Source: Tautonia sociabilis
GTDB lineage: Bacteria > Planctomycetota > Planctomycetia > Isosphaerales > Isosphaeraceae
Length of the DNA stretch: 64,000 bases
Direction: 5' to 3'
Assembly (NCBI RefSeq): GCF_003977685.1
Contig: NZ_RYZH01000016.1
Location: forward strand, 1 to 64,000
Below, piece after piece: positions 9,815 through 19,013 of this stretch; position 1 is the first letter of the stretch; each line of letters starts with the position of its first letter. A model generated the notes under the pieces. It was not told where the DNA came from, did no database searches, and saw nothing but the letters and a program-made list of their open reading frames with translations. The position numbers and the translations under genes were made by a program.

Positions 9815-12800
9815 ACCGGTTATGCAACGATAATCCGTCGGATTCGGCCGAGGGGATCGTCCGGACGACCCGGAAGCCCATCCAGTAGTACACGGAGCTG
9901 GCGCGGACCGTGTCGCGGTGGGCCGAGCGGGCCAGGGACGGCGAGCCGTCGAAGACCCCGCCTCGGATCATCCGCCAGGAGTCGCCCGAGGGGGGGATCG
10001 GGTCGACGTGGTCGGGGACGGGCCGGTTCCCGGCGTCGGGGGGATAGCCGGGGTAGAGGCCGTTTTCGACGGCGCCGTAGGGGCCGGGAGGCCCGTCGTG
10101 GCACCACTCCCAGAGGCTGCCCAGGGTGTCGAAGAGGCCGAACTGGTTCGGGAGGAACTGGGCCACTGGGCCGCTCCTGCCGTTGGAATTCAGCCAGGTG
10201 CGGGCGTGGCGGTTGAGCAGCCCGGTCGATGCGCCGAAGGGTCGGGCGGTGGAGGTGCCCGCCCGGCAGAGGTATTCCCACTCGGCCTCGGTCAGCAGGC
10301 GGAAGCCGGGGCGGTCGAAGGCGTCGGGGGGCAGGGCGGCGCCGGGCTCGACCGGGTCGGGGTAGCACCACTGGTCGGGGGGGAGGCCGTCCTCCTGGCT
10401 CAGCCAGTTGCAGTAGCGAGCGGCGTTGAACCAGGTGATCCCGCCGACGGGGCAGTTGGGGTCGCTGGCGTAGCGCTCGTCGGGCTGGTAGGAGGGGTCG
10501 AACGCCTGATACTGCGCGACGGTGACCTCGGTGTCGGCGACGGCGATGGGCCGGACGATCTCGCGGAGGTGGCGGTTCTCGTAGGGGAAGCGATCCGGCT
10601 CGTCGGGGGGGGACCCCATCGGGAAGGCGGCCGGGCCGGGGAGGACGACCAGGGTATGCCCGTTGGGGCCGGCCATCCAGCGAGGGCCGATGTCGGGCCC
10701 CCCCCTGCCCTCGAATTCGGCGTCCGGGGAGGGCTCCGGCAGCGGGAGCCCCCAGCGGCGCAGCAGCAGCCCGGCGGCGGCGTGGACCCCCGCGTGCGGG
10801 TGGCTCGCGAAGAGCCTCGAGGCCGACTCGGCGACGGCCGCCTCGGAGGGAGAGGGGATGACGCTGCGGTTGGTTTCGGCCCAGGCCAGCAGCATGGCCT
10901 GGAGGGCGGCCGGGTCGAGGTCGGCTCGCAGGGCGTTCTTCCCCAGCAGAAGGGGGGCCAGGCCGCGCCGGGCGATCGCGTCGATCGTGTGGGAGCGGAG
11001 GCTGGGATCGTCTCGGTGCCGGATCGCGTCGGTCAGGGGGTCGGAATGGCCGAGCAGGGCGAGGGCGATGGCCGCCATCGCGGCGCGATCGATCGCCTCG
11101 TCGCCCGGGGGCGCCTGGTCGCCGTCGTCGAGGGCCTGGCGGAGCATCGAGAGGGCCGGGCCGGGATCCGGCTGGGCCTGGAGCGCTCGGAGCAGGACGA
11201 GCGATGCCTCGGGCTCGGCGGCGATCGCCCAGCGGGCGAGCTGTTCGGAGTCGCGCCGGGGGCCAAGGATGTCGGCCAGGATCTCGGCGGCGGCGAGCCG
11301 CTGGCTGGGTTCCCAGGACGGGTCGCTGCACCCCTGGCCGAGCGTGGGGACCAGCAGCGGGGCGGCCGGACCGAGCAGCTCGATCCAGGAGGGGATCGCG
11401 TGGCGATCTTCCTCGAGGAGGGCCAGGGCCAGGGCGGGGGCCGCCTCCCGCCAGGCCGGGGCGTCGATCGGCCCCAGTGCGATCAGGGCGCAGCCGGCCC
11501 GGAGCCGGAGGGCGGGGTCGAGGTTGTCGTCGAGCAGGTCGCGTCGCAGCCTGTCCGCGCCGGATTGGGACGGGTGGCGGGCCAGCGCTCCCCGGATCAG
11601 CCGGACGCCGTCGGCCCTGGCCGATCGGAGGCGATCCCGGAGCGAGGAGGCGCGCGCCTCGGTGGGATCGTCGAGGAAGAGCAACAGCCCGGCGACCTCC
11701 CGCGCCCGAGCGCCGGCGCCCGGGGAGAACTCCAGGCGTTCGAGGTTCTCCCGGAGGCGGCGGCGATGCACGGCGATCTCCGGCAGCAGGGCCGAGAGCC
11801 CTCGGTCGTCGGCCTCCAGGGCGAGGGTGAGCAGGGCGTCGGCCCGCTCGCGTTCCCGGACGACCCGGAAGGCCGAGAGCAGGGCCGCGGCCAGAACCAG
11901 GATGGCGGCCGAGCGCAGGAGCAGCCGACGGGCGGCGGCGAGCATCATCCGGCGCTCGACGGCCGACCAGCGCCGGGGGCTGGTGTAGAGGACGATCCCC
12001 GTCCATTCCAGCAGGCTGGGCAGGCGACCGGGCACAGGGTGCTCGGCCCAGCTGGCGGCGATCGAGGCCAGGCGGATCTGGGCGCGACCCTTCCGGGAGG
12101 CGTGGCGCTCCCGGTCGAGCCATTGGCGGATCGGGGCCACGAGGAAGTCATGGGAGAGCTGGTACCTCGGCCCGGTCTGGCCGTCGGGGGCGTCGCAGTC
12201 GAGGACCGGGTCGACGGGGGAGACGAGGCGGAGGCCGGCGTCGAGGAGGTGGATCAGCTCGTCGAACTCGGCGGGGCGGTCGACCAGGCCGGTCGCCTCG
12301 CGCAGTTCCGAGGCGGTGCGGGGGGAGCCGCGGAGGGTCGAGGGCGCGGGAGGAAGCATCGCCTCCAGCGCGGCCTGCGCCTGCTCGCGTCGGGAGCGGT
12401 AGGCCGGCGGGGCGGAGGGGGAGTCGAACGCCTCGGAGAGAAAGGTGACGCCGATCCCCGCGAAGCCCCCCAGTTCGTCGAGCGTCTGGGGGGTCCAGGG
12501 GCGTCGGCGGACGACCTCGGCGAAGAGGCACAGGAGGATCGGCGTGATCCGGCCCTCGACCCGGGCCAGTTCGGCGACGGCGCATCGGAGGAACACGAGG
12601 GCCTCGGCGCCGGGCTCGGCCGGGGGCCGGGGCAGGCGGCCCCAGGCCTTGCCGAACTCGGCGAGCACGGCGAGGGCGTGGCTCTCGTCGAACGGCTCGA
12701 TCGGGGCGGAATTGGCCCCTTCGATCAGCGGGATCTCGATTGCCTGGAACAGCCGGGTGACGGCCATCCAGAAGTCGTCACGGACGAGGATGAGGGCCTG

Positions 12801-14609
12801 GAGATTGCGGCCGTCGCACTGGCGGAGCGCGGCGACGAGCGGGGCGTCGGGCCGGTTCGGGTTCGCCTGGAGCCACTGCTCGAATTGGTCGAAGACCAGG
12901 AGGACCTTGGCCTGGGAGCTGGAGGCCAGCCGCTCCCGGAGCTGGGCCAGCACGCTGGCCAGGTCGTCTCCGAGGGGTAGGTCCGGGAGGGCTCGGCGGA
13001 GGGCGAGCAGGGCGCGGGCTTCGGTTGTCCCGGGGCCGGCTTCGACGTAGACCGGCCGGACCTCGTCGGACAGGCGGGGCAGCAGCCCGGCGCGAACGAA
13101 GGACGACTTTCCGGCCCCCGAGGGGCCGTAGAGCAGGCCGACCGGGAAGGCCTGGTCGCCGCGGTCCTCGAGCCGGGCCTTCCAGAATCGGATCGACTCG
13201 GGCAGTCCGTCTCGGCCTCGGGGGCCGGGCAGCAGGGTGAGGAAAGCCTCGGCGTCATGGGCGTCGAGGGGCCGGAGGCCGCGAGGGACCGGGACGGGGG
13301 CCGGGGCCGCCTCGGCCGGGGAGGGGCCGGGGTCGGAGGAGAGCCAGAGCCGAAGCTCCTCGGCGAGCTCGGCGGCCGAGGCGTAGCGGTCGGCCATGCG
13401 CTTGGACAGGCACTTCAGGCAGATGCGGGACAGCTCGGCGGGGACGCCCGCTCGGACCAGGGCCGGGGGCATCGGGTCCTCGTGTCGGATCGTGTGGAAC
13501 AGCGAGGCGCGGTTGTCGGAGGCGAAGGGGAGCCGGCCGGTGAGCCCCTGGTAGAGGATCACACCCAGGGCCCAGATGTCGGTGCGCCCGTCCAGGCGGT
13601 GCGCTTCTCCCCGGATCTGCTCCGGGGCCATGAACGAGGGGACGCCGGCGATCTCCCCGGCGTGGGAGGCGCCCCGGCCCTCCGAGAGCGCCAGCCCGAA
13701 GTCGGTCACCCGGGGGAGCCCCGAGGCGTCGACGAGGATGTTGGCCGGGGTCAGGTCGCGGTGGACCAGGCCCGACCGGTGCGCGTGGTGGGCCGCGTCG
13801 GCCACGTGGGCGATCAGGAGGGCCAGATCGGCCGGCGCGAGGCCCGCCCGGAGAAGCTGGGAGAGGGGCCGGCCCTCGACGTACTCCATCACGATGAAGA
13901 CCGAGCGGTCGTCGGCCCGGCCGATGTCGTAGACACGGACGATCGACGGGTGCGTCAGGGAGGCCGCGATCTGGCCCTCCTCCAGCAGCGCCTCGAGCCG
14001 GCCGTGCCGGGTCAGGGCGCGGGGCTTGGGCACCTTGATGGCCACGTCGCGCTCGAGTTCATCATCCCGGGCGCGAAAGACCCGGCCGAACCCCCCCTCC
14101 CCCAGCACGGCGAGGATCCGGTATCTCCCCAGCCGGGAGGGGATCGGCTCGTCCGAATCGGGCCCGTCCAGGTTGTCCGGGGAGAATGAGGATGGGTCTG
14201 GCGGGAGAGTGGAGAGCGGGCCGGGCGCCGAATCGGTCCGGGGCTTGGTCGAGGACGCTCTCCTCCCGGTCGACCAGGTCCGGGTGGTTTGTTGGGGAGG
14301 TGGGTTGTCCTGGGTCTGGCCGATCACGTCGAAGGTGGCGAGGATGGCTGCCGACGCGGTGGGGAAGCGAGCGGTATAGTCCCCGGGGGTCGGATGCTCT
14401 CCCTCGGCGAGCCGGAGGTTCAGCTCCAGCAGCAGGAGCTGGAGGAAGAGGGACGGCCGTTCGGCCTCGGGAACGAGCTCGATCACCGATTCCAACGACG
14501 GCCGATCGCCGCGGCGCCAACTCTCCTCGAAGCGGTGCCGGATCTCCCGGGTCGATGGGGAGGGCTCGTCGGGGTTTCGCTTGGTGTTCGATCCGGGCCG
14601 ATCGCTCAT
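9813..14609 (-). CDS. Ser/Thr kinase - STAND NTPase - FGE/SUMF1-like giant signalling protein
   Basis: A 1598-residue multidomain protein. Residues about 160-425 are a complete Hanks-type kinase: Gly-rich loop GEGGFGRV at 170-177, VAIK with Lys192, HRDLTPAN at 283-290, DFG at 303-305 and APE at 328-330. Residues about 445-840 are a STAND-type P-loop ATPase: Walker A GPSGAGKSS at 495-503 and Walker B LLVFDQFEQW with Asp574. A membrane helix follows at about 897-916, then HEAT-like alpha repeats (about 925-1300). The C-terminal domain from about 1312 is formylglycine-generating-enzyme-like (AVADTEVTVAQYQAF, FRLLTEAEWEYLCRAGT, WEWCHDG, YYWMGFRVVR). The Cys pair used by true FGEs is absent, so this is likely a ligand-binding C-type-lectin-like module. 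Such fusions occur in planctomycetes and are discussed as conflict or self/non-self sensors. Confidence 0.9.
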   Translation of the reverse strand: MSDRPGSNTKRNPDEPSPSTREIRHRFEESWRRGDRPSLESVIELVPEAERPSLFLQLLLLELNLRLAEGEHPTPGDYTARFPTASAAILATFDVIGQTQDNPPPQQTTRTWSTGRRASSTKPRTDSAPGPLSTLPPDPSSFSPDNLDGPDSDEPIPSRLGRYRILAVLGEGGFGRVFRARDDELERDVAIKVPKPRALTRHGRLEALLEEGQIAASLTHPSIVRVYDIGRADDRSVFIVMEYVEGRPLSQLLRAGLAPADLALLIAHVADAAHHAHRSGLVHRDLTPANILVDASGLPRVTDFGLALSEGRGASHAGEIAGVPSFMAPEQIRGEAHRLDGRTDIWALGVILYQGLTGRLPFASDNRASLFHTIRHEDPMPPALVRAGVPAELSRICLKCLSKRMADRYASAAELAEELRLWLSSDPGPSPAEAAPAPVPVPRGLRPLDAHDAEAFLTLLPGPRGRDGLPESIRFWKARLEDRGDQAFPVGLLYGPSGAGKSSFVRAGLLPRLSDEVRPVYVEAGPGTTEARALLALRRALPDLPLGDDLASVLAQLRERLASSSQAKVLLVFDQFEQWLQANPNRPDAPLVAALRQCDGRNLQALILVRDDFWMAVTRLFQAIEIPLIEGANSAPIEPFDESHALAVLAEFGKAWGRLPRPPAEPGAEALVFLRCAVAELARVEGRITPILLCLFAEVVRRRPWTPQTLDELGGFAGIGVTFLSEAFDSPSAPPAYRSRREQAQAALEAMLPPAPSTLRGSPRTASELREATGLVDRPAEFDELIHLLDAGLRLVSPVDPVLDCDAPDGQTGPRYQLSHDFLVAPIRQWLDRERHASRKGRAQIRLASIAASWAEHPVPGRLPSLLEWTGIVLYTSPRRWSAVERRMMLAAARRLLLRSAAILVLAAALLSAFRVVRERERADALLTLALEADDRGLSALLPEIAVHRRRLRENLERLEFSPGAGARAREVAGLLLFLDDPTEARASSLRDRLRSARADGVRLIRGALARHPSQSGADRLRRDLLDDNLDPALRLRAGCALIALGPIDAPAWREAAPALALALLEEDRHAIPSWIELLGPAAPLLVPTLGQGCSDPSWEPSQRLAAAEILADILGPRRDSEQLARWAIAAEPEASLVLLRALQAQPDPGPALSMLRQALDDGDQAPPGDEAIDRAAMAAIALALLGHSDPLTDAIRHRDDPSLRSHTIDAIARRGLAPLLLGKNALRADLDPAALQAMLLAWAETNRSVIPSPSEAAVAESASRLFASHPHAGVHAAAGLLLRRWGLPLPEPSPDAEFEGRGGPDIGPRWMAGPNGHTLVVLPGPAAFPMGSPPDEPDRFPYENRHLREIVRPIAVADTEVTVAQYQAFDPSYQPDERYASDPNCPVGGITWFNAARYCNWLSQEDGLPPDQWCYPDPVEPGAALPPDAFDRPGFRLLTEAEWEYLCRAGTSTARPFGASTGLLNRHARTWLNSNGRSGPVAQFLPNQFGLFDTLGSLWEWCHDGPPGPYGAVENGLYPGYPPDAGNRPVPDHVDPIPPSGDSWRMIRGGVFDGSPSLARSAHRDTVRASSVYYWMGFRVVRTIPSAESDGLSLHNR

Positions 14610-14970
14610 GGCTCATGGCCCCTTCTGCCCGAGGGCTGGGGAGGCCCCTCCCCGTTGGCCCCGATCCTCTCGTCGGGCGGCCGCCCAGGCGCGATCCGCC
14701 TGCCGCCGCTCTCTCCGACAGGTGGCTCGCGATCGAACGACCAGCGCGCGACCCGGATCGGTTCGATCCGTCTCGATCGATCGTGCAAATGTGACACTCC
14801 GAGGCCGCACACACCGGCTCGGCGACAGAACTGCTCAGCATATCAGGCGACAAACGCTGTTGGAAGCGCCGAAGCGAGGACTCCGAGCGCGATGGCCGAT
14901 TGCGTGCCGGGGGGCCGCTCGCCTCTAACCGGGGCATCAACGGGGCCCGATCCTTCCCAGGAGCATCCTG
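14610..14970. other. Divergent promoter region
   Basis: A 361-bp spacer between the kinase-STAND gene (minus) and the DUF1080 gene (plus). It has no supported gene. A less GC-rich patch around 14765-14860 is the most likely site for both promoters. Confidence 0.4.
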
Positions 14971-15573
14971 ATGGGTCTGCACGCACGCTTCCCTGCCCGA
15001 TCGGCGCGGTCGACCGTCGTCGCGCTGCTTGCCGCGCTCTCCCTGGTGGCCGCCTCCCGGGCGGATGAACCGGGCTTCCGCCCCCTCTTCAATGGAACGG
15101 ACCTGACCGGCTGGTGCCACGACGGAGCCGACCTGGCCGGGCAGACCTCGGCCGCCGACGGCCGGTTCGTGGTCGAAAACGGTGTTCTGGTGATCACCGG
15201 ATCGGAGGAGACGCCGCCCAAGATGACCGAGATCGACTCGTCGGATTCGTTCGACGGCGACTTCACCCTCCGGCTGGAGTTCCGCGCCTCGGAGAACGCC
15301 AACAGCGGCCTCCACCTGCGGGACAAGGAATTCCGGCACCAGCTCCAGATCCGGGACTACCCCCGGGTCGGCCCGTACAAGGATCTGAAGTCGTACCGGC
15401 CGGGGGACTGGAACACGATCGAGGTGATCGTCACCGGCACCCGCGCCCGATGCTTCTGCAATGGCGAACTGCTCGAGGACGCGATGGAGATCCCCGAGGC
15501 GGGGCCGATCTCCCTGCAATCGGAGACGAACGTGATCGAATATCGGAACATCCGCATCAAGGACGGCCGCTGA
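14971..15573 (+). CDS. DUF1080 (3-keto-disaccharide hydrolase-type) secreted protein
   Basis: A 200-residue exported protein with a signal peptide (cleavage likely after ALSLVAASRA, about residue 31) followed by a single DUF1080 beta-jelly-roll domain. Family hallmarks are FRPLFNGTDLTGW, GVLVITGSEE, DGDFTLRLEFRASENANSGLHLR, PGDWNTIEVIVTGTRARCFCNG and the terminal SLQSETNVIEYRNIRIKDG. The family is LamG-like and greatly expanded in planctomycetes. Some members hydrolyse 3-keto-disaccharides, others may only bind glycans. The next gene, a secreted esterase, begins 27 nt after the stop, so the two form an operon. Substrate not predictable. Confidence 0.88.
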   Translation: MGLHARFPARSARSTVVALLAALSLVAASRADEPGFRPLFNGTDLTGWCHDGADLAGQTSAADGRFVVENGVLVITGSEETPPKMTEIDSSDSFDGDFTLRLEFRASENANSGLHLRDKEFRHQLQIRDYPRVGPYKDLKSYRPGDWNTIEVIVTGTRARCFCNGELLEDAMEIPEAGPISLQSETNVIEYRNIRIKDGR

Positions 15574-15600
15574 CATCTCCCACCGACGAGGAGCCGGACC

Positions 15601-16386
15601 ATGCGCCGAGCGACGACGATGCTGCCGCCTTTGCTTCCGCCCCTGCTCGCCCTGGCATTACCGATGCGAGCCCCGGCCCAGGAAGCGGCTCGAGACATTC
15701 CTTACGCCGACCCGGCGCACGATCGCCAGGTGCTCGACGTGTACGCGCCGGCCGACGCGGAGGATCTGCCCGTCGTGTTCTGGATCCACGGCGGAGGCTG
15801 GCAGACCGGGGACAAGTCGGACGTCCAGCTCAAGCCGAAGGCGTTCACCGACTGGGGCCTCGTCTTCGTCTCCACCAACTCCCGGCTCCTACCGGAGGTG
15901 GACATGGGGACGATCATCCGGGATGTCGCGAAGGCGATCCGATGGGTCCACGACCACATCGCCGAGTACGGCGGCGACCCGGATCGGCTGCTCGTCATGG
16001 GCCATTCCGCCGGGGCGCAGCTCGCGGCGATCGTCTCGATCGACGGACGCTCCCTGGAGGCCGAGGGGCTGTCGCTGGAGATCATCAAGGGATGCGTTCC
16101 GGTTGACGGCGATACCTTCGACGTCCCCGCCATCATCGAGACGGCGGAAACCCGGTGCCGGGTGCACGGACTGCCGCAGGCGACCTTCGGCCATCGCGAG
16201 AAGTTCGGCAACTCTCCGGAGAAGCACCGCGACTACTCCGCGGTGACGCACGTCGCCTCCGGCAAGGGGATCCCGCCCTTCCTGATGGCTCCTCAGCAGA
16301 ATCTGTGGGGCGCCCTGGATCACAGCCTTGGGAAGCTACCTGAGCCAGAAACCGCCTCCAACTCCCGAGCCATCGCCAACGCCTGA
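15601..16386 (+). pseudogene. Secreted alpha/beta-hydrolase (esterase/lipase), 3'-truncated
   Basis: A 261-residue frame of the BD-FAE/carboxylesterase type. It has a signal peptide (residues 1-27), the oxyanion motif HGGGWQTGD at about 63-71, and the nucleophile elbow GHSAG with Ser136. The family sequence is good up to KGIPPFL (near 16285). It then changes abruptly to an unrelated Pro/Ser-rich tail encoded antisense to a transposase-like start. The segment that normally follows carries the catalytic His (and probably the acidic residue), so the product should be inactive. An insertion or deletion at about 16285 explains this best. It is coupled to the DUF1080 gene. Confidence 0.7.
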
Positions 16387-16436
16387 TCCACCAGGATCGC
16401 CTCCAACTCCGTCCGCACCACTACCGTCCGCTCCAT
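16320..16436 (-). pseudogene. Transposase N-terminal remnant (ISKra4-like)
   Basis: A 38-codon minus-strand frame begins ATG after a good ribosome binding site (GGAGGCGGAGCG). Its start, [20 protein letters not shown] and then AMARELEAV, matches from memory the beginning of ISKra4-type transposases found in planctomycetes. It stops after unrelated residues. It overlaps the foreign 3' tail of the esterase gene, which supports an insertion followed by deletion. Low sequence length limits certainty. Confidence 0.45.
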
Positions 16437-16576
16437 CGCTCCGCCTCCTAAGTCCACCGGGCCTCCACCTCACCCCTTCATATCCGAGGCCCGGTCGAAT
16501 CTCCAGGATCGAGAGCTACACTACACCCTGGGAGGCAGGCGAACCGGACTTCCGAACACCCTGCGCCTTGCTCCTC

Positions 16577-16598
16577 GATCGCTCAAAGATCGCTCAAA
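16577..16598. repeat. 11-bp tandem duplication
   Basis: Two adjacent identical copies of GATCGCTCAAA overlap the stop codon of the DUF1501 gene. The duplication could be a replication-slippage event or a scar of the insertion that damaged the neighbouring esterase gene. Confidence 0.6.
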
Positions 16599-17997
16599 GA
16601 ATGGCGTGGATCACCTCGCCCCGGCTGATCGGGTGGGGGCGTCCGAGTGGGTCGCGATACTCGGAGTGTGGGGGGAAGCCGAGGCAGTGGAAGAGCGTTG
16701 CGGTGAGATCCTCGGGGCGGACGAGCCCGTCTCGGGGATAGGCCCCGGCCTGGTCCGACGAGCCGTGGACCTGTCCCCCGTTGACCCCACCGCCGGCCAG
16801 GGCAACGGAGAAGACCGATCCCCAGTGGCCCCGGCCGCCGTTGGGGTCGAGCCGGGGGCTGCGGCCGAACTCGGCCATGCAGACGACGAGCGTTTCGTCC
16901 AGCAGGCCCCGGCGGTCCAGGTCCTCGATGAGCGCCGAGAACGCCAGATCGGTCGGCGGCACGAGGACGTCCTTCAGGCGGCTCGACTCGGCGACGTGGC
17001 TGTCCCAGCAGGGGTTGGCCGGGGGCTCGTCCGGCCCTCGATACCAGTTGACCTGGACCAGCCGGACCCCGGCCTCGACCAGCCGACGCGCCAGCAGCAC
17101 CCCCTGGCCGAAGGGAGTCTCTCCGTAGCGTTCTCGGACCGACCGGGGCTCCGCCTCCAGGTCGAAGGCGCGGCGGGCCCCGTTGGATCGGAGCAGGTCG
17201 AAGGCGCGTCGGGAGTGCTCGTCGAAGGCGACCTCGGGGGCCAGGGCCTGGGAATCGAGCCGACGCTCGATGCGGTCGAGCAGCTCCATCCGATCGCCGA
17301 GCCGGGCCGGATCGAGCTCGGCGGGGAGGTCGATCTCTCGGATGCGGTAGCCCTCGGGGGTGGGCCGGGCGTTCAGGAGCCAGGGGTCGGCCGCCCGGCC
17401 GAGGAAGCCGGCGTCCTGGCCGGGCCAGACGCTGCCGTCGGTGTTGAAGATCCGCATCGGGAGCGTGACCGACGGCGGCATCGGGCCGTCGGCCCTGGCG
17501 ACCCGACCGAGCAGCGCTCCGATCGAGGGGGAGTCGTTGGGGGGCCCCGGGTTGGCGTTCTCGAAGTTCTTGGGCTGGTGGGGACGCCCCGTGAGCATGT
17601 AATAACCGCTGGACGAATGGGCGTTGTCTCCGGTGGAGACGGCCCGCAGGAGGCAGAGCTTGTCGGCGACCTGGGCGGTGTGGGGCAGGAGCTCGCAGAG
17701 GGAGAGGCCGGGGACCGTGGTGGCGATCGGGCCGAAGTCCCCCCGGACCTCGGCGGGGGCGTCGGGCTTGGGATCCCAGGTCGAATGCTGGGGAGGGCCC
17801 CCCATGAGGAACAGCAGGATGCACGACTTCGCCTTGCCGAAGCCGTCGCCTGCCGGTGCCGGGGCGGAGAGGTCGTCCGCGCGGGAGAGGTCGGGAAGGC
17901 CGAGGCCGCCGAGCAGCCCGAGGCCGCCGATACGGAGGATTTCCCGGCGTCGGTATCCGTCGCAGAGCCGGGCACCGGGGCCGAGCAGTCGAATCAT
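16594..17997 (-). CDS. DUF1501 family protein
   Basis: A 467-residue DUF1501 protein, a family related to sulfatase/alkaline-phosphatase-like folds and abundant in planctomycetes. It carries a twin-arginine-type export signal at the start (GYRRREILRIGGLGLLGG). The typical core follows: CILLFLMGGPPQHSTWDPKP, LLPHTAQVADKLCLLRAVST, YMLTGRPHQP, then VRLVQVNWYR, WDSHVAES and VVCMAEFGRSPR near the C-terminus. The ATG giving MIRLLGPG is chosen over an upstream in-frame ATG because it places the Tat motif at the N-terminus. Family members usually sit beside DUF1549/DUF1553 cytochrome proteins; here the partner is absent. Biochemical role unproven. Confidence 0.88.
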   Translation of the reverse strand: MIRLLGPGARLCDGYRRREILRIGGLGLLGGLGLPDLSRADDLSAPAPAGDGFGKAKSCILLFLMGGPPQHSTWDPKPDAPAEVRGDFGPIATTVPGLSLCELLPHTAQVADKLCLLRAVSTGDNAHSSSGYYMLTGRPHQPKNFENANPGPPNDSPSIGALLGRVARADGPMPPSVTLPMRIFNTDGSVWPGQDAGFLGRAADPWLLNARPTPEGYRIREIDLPAELDPARLGDRMELLDRIERRLDSQALAPEVAFDEHSRRAFDLLRSNGARRAFDLEAEPRSVRERYGETPFGQGVLLARRLVEAGVRLVQVNWYRGPDEPPANPCWDSHVAESSRLKDVLVPPTDLAFSALIEDLDRRGLLDETLVVCMAEFGRSPRLDPNGGRGHWGSVFSVALAGGGVNGGQVHGSSDQAGAYPRDGLVRPEDLTATLFHCLGFPPHSEYRDPLGRPHPISRGEVIHAIL

Positions 17998-18129
17998 CCG
18001 GGTCTCGCTGCCGCTGGGGCCTGAGAGTGGGGAGAGAAACCCTTGTTGAACAATTCGGACTCTAGCACCCCTCCCCTCGGGCATCAAGCGATCCGATCCC
18101 CCGCCGCGGCCCCCGCGCCGATCCTCCCC

Positions 18130-18927
18130 TCACCGGGCCGGCACGAGTCCTCGGGCGGGGCTCCGGATCATCAGGGCGATCCGGCTCCGCTCCAGCATCT
18201 CGATGTAGCGAGCGATCAGCGGAGAGGGGGTCAGGTCGCGGATCAGGGCGCAGAAGGCCGAATTGGATGCGAACCGAGAGCGATCGAAGAGAATCCCGAG
18301 CCCGCTGAAGCCGGGGATGAGGATCAGCTCTCGCGGCAGAGGAGATTCCCGGAGATAGTCCTCCACGGCCGTGAGCACGCCGTTTTGGCGCCCCCCTTCT
18401 CGGGTCGCGTTGCAGAGGGTCGCGTTGTGCCCTCCTCGCTCCATCAGCTCGGAGACCCCCGGCATGATCCCCTTGCGCTGGTAGGGCTGCCGGTAGTCGG
18501 CGGGGATCGTCGCCGGGTCGTAGTAGAGGTCGCGGCGGGCGTAGGGCCAGCCGATGTCGTGGAGCAGGATCAGAGGCAGCGGCGCACCGGCACCGACGCT
18601 TCGCTCGTCGATCAGCCGCAGTTCCTCCCGGACGGTGTACCAGTTGTGATCGCCGTCCACGCAGACGCAGTCGGCCGGGGCGAGCCGAGGCAGGACCTCG
18701 AGGCTCAGCCCCCGGTGGACGGTCAGCCTCCCGACGTGCTCGCGCTCCCAGGCGTCGACGTCGAATCTCGGGGAGGGGTCGATCGCCTGGAGGGTCGCGT
18801 TCCGCTCCCGGCAGTATTCGAGCAGATTGATGGTGTTCTTCCCGGCTTCGGAGCCGATCTCGATGAGGGTCTTCGGGTCGGCTGCCATCAACAACGGCTT
18901 GACGATCGGCTTCCAGAACGGGTACAT
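18130..18927 (-). CDS. Class I SAM-dependent methyltransferase-like protein
   Basis: A 265-residue protein with a Rossmann-like SAM-binding fold: motif I LIEIGSEAGKNTINLLEYC, the following acidic strand LQAIDPSPRFD, and CVCVDGDHNWYTVREELRL, which resembles the Methyltransf_24/cephalosporin-hydroxylase-like group. A segment PLILLHDIGWPYARRDLYYD with HD suggests a metal-dependent active site. The start MYPFWKPIV has a GAGGAG ribosome binding site. The gene follows a GT4 glycosyltransferase on the same strand and may O-methylate a sugar. The final part (LIARYIEMLERSRI) is helical. Exact substrate unknown. Confidence 0.75.
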   Translation of the reverse strand: MYPFWKPIVKPLLMAADPKTLIEIGSEAGKNTINLLEYCRERNATLQAIDPSPRFDVDAWEREHVGRLTVHRGLSLEVLPRLAPADCVCVDGDHNWYTVREELRLIDERSVGAGAPLPLILLHDIGWPYARRDLYYDPATIPADYRQPYQRKGIMPGVSELMERGGHNATLCNATREGGRQNGVLTAVEDYLRESPLPRELILIPGFSGLGILFDRSRFASNSAFCALIRDLTPSPLIARYIEMLERSRIALMIRSPARGLVPAR

Positions 18928-19013
18928 CGCTGTTCGACTCCTCGGGGGAACCTGCCCGTGTGCCTCAGGCCGAAGGGTGTGCCGATCGCCCCTCTCCAGA
19001 CGTCGATCGGCGG

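Noticed and set aside
9813..10680. Diversity-generating retroelement variable region in the FGE-like domain
   Set aside because: No reverse transcriptase or template repeat is visible in the window, so it stays a hypothesis only.
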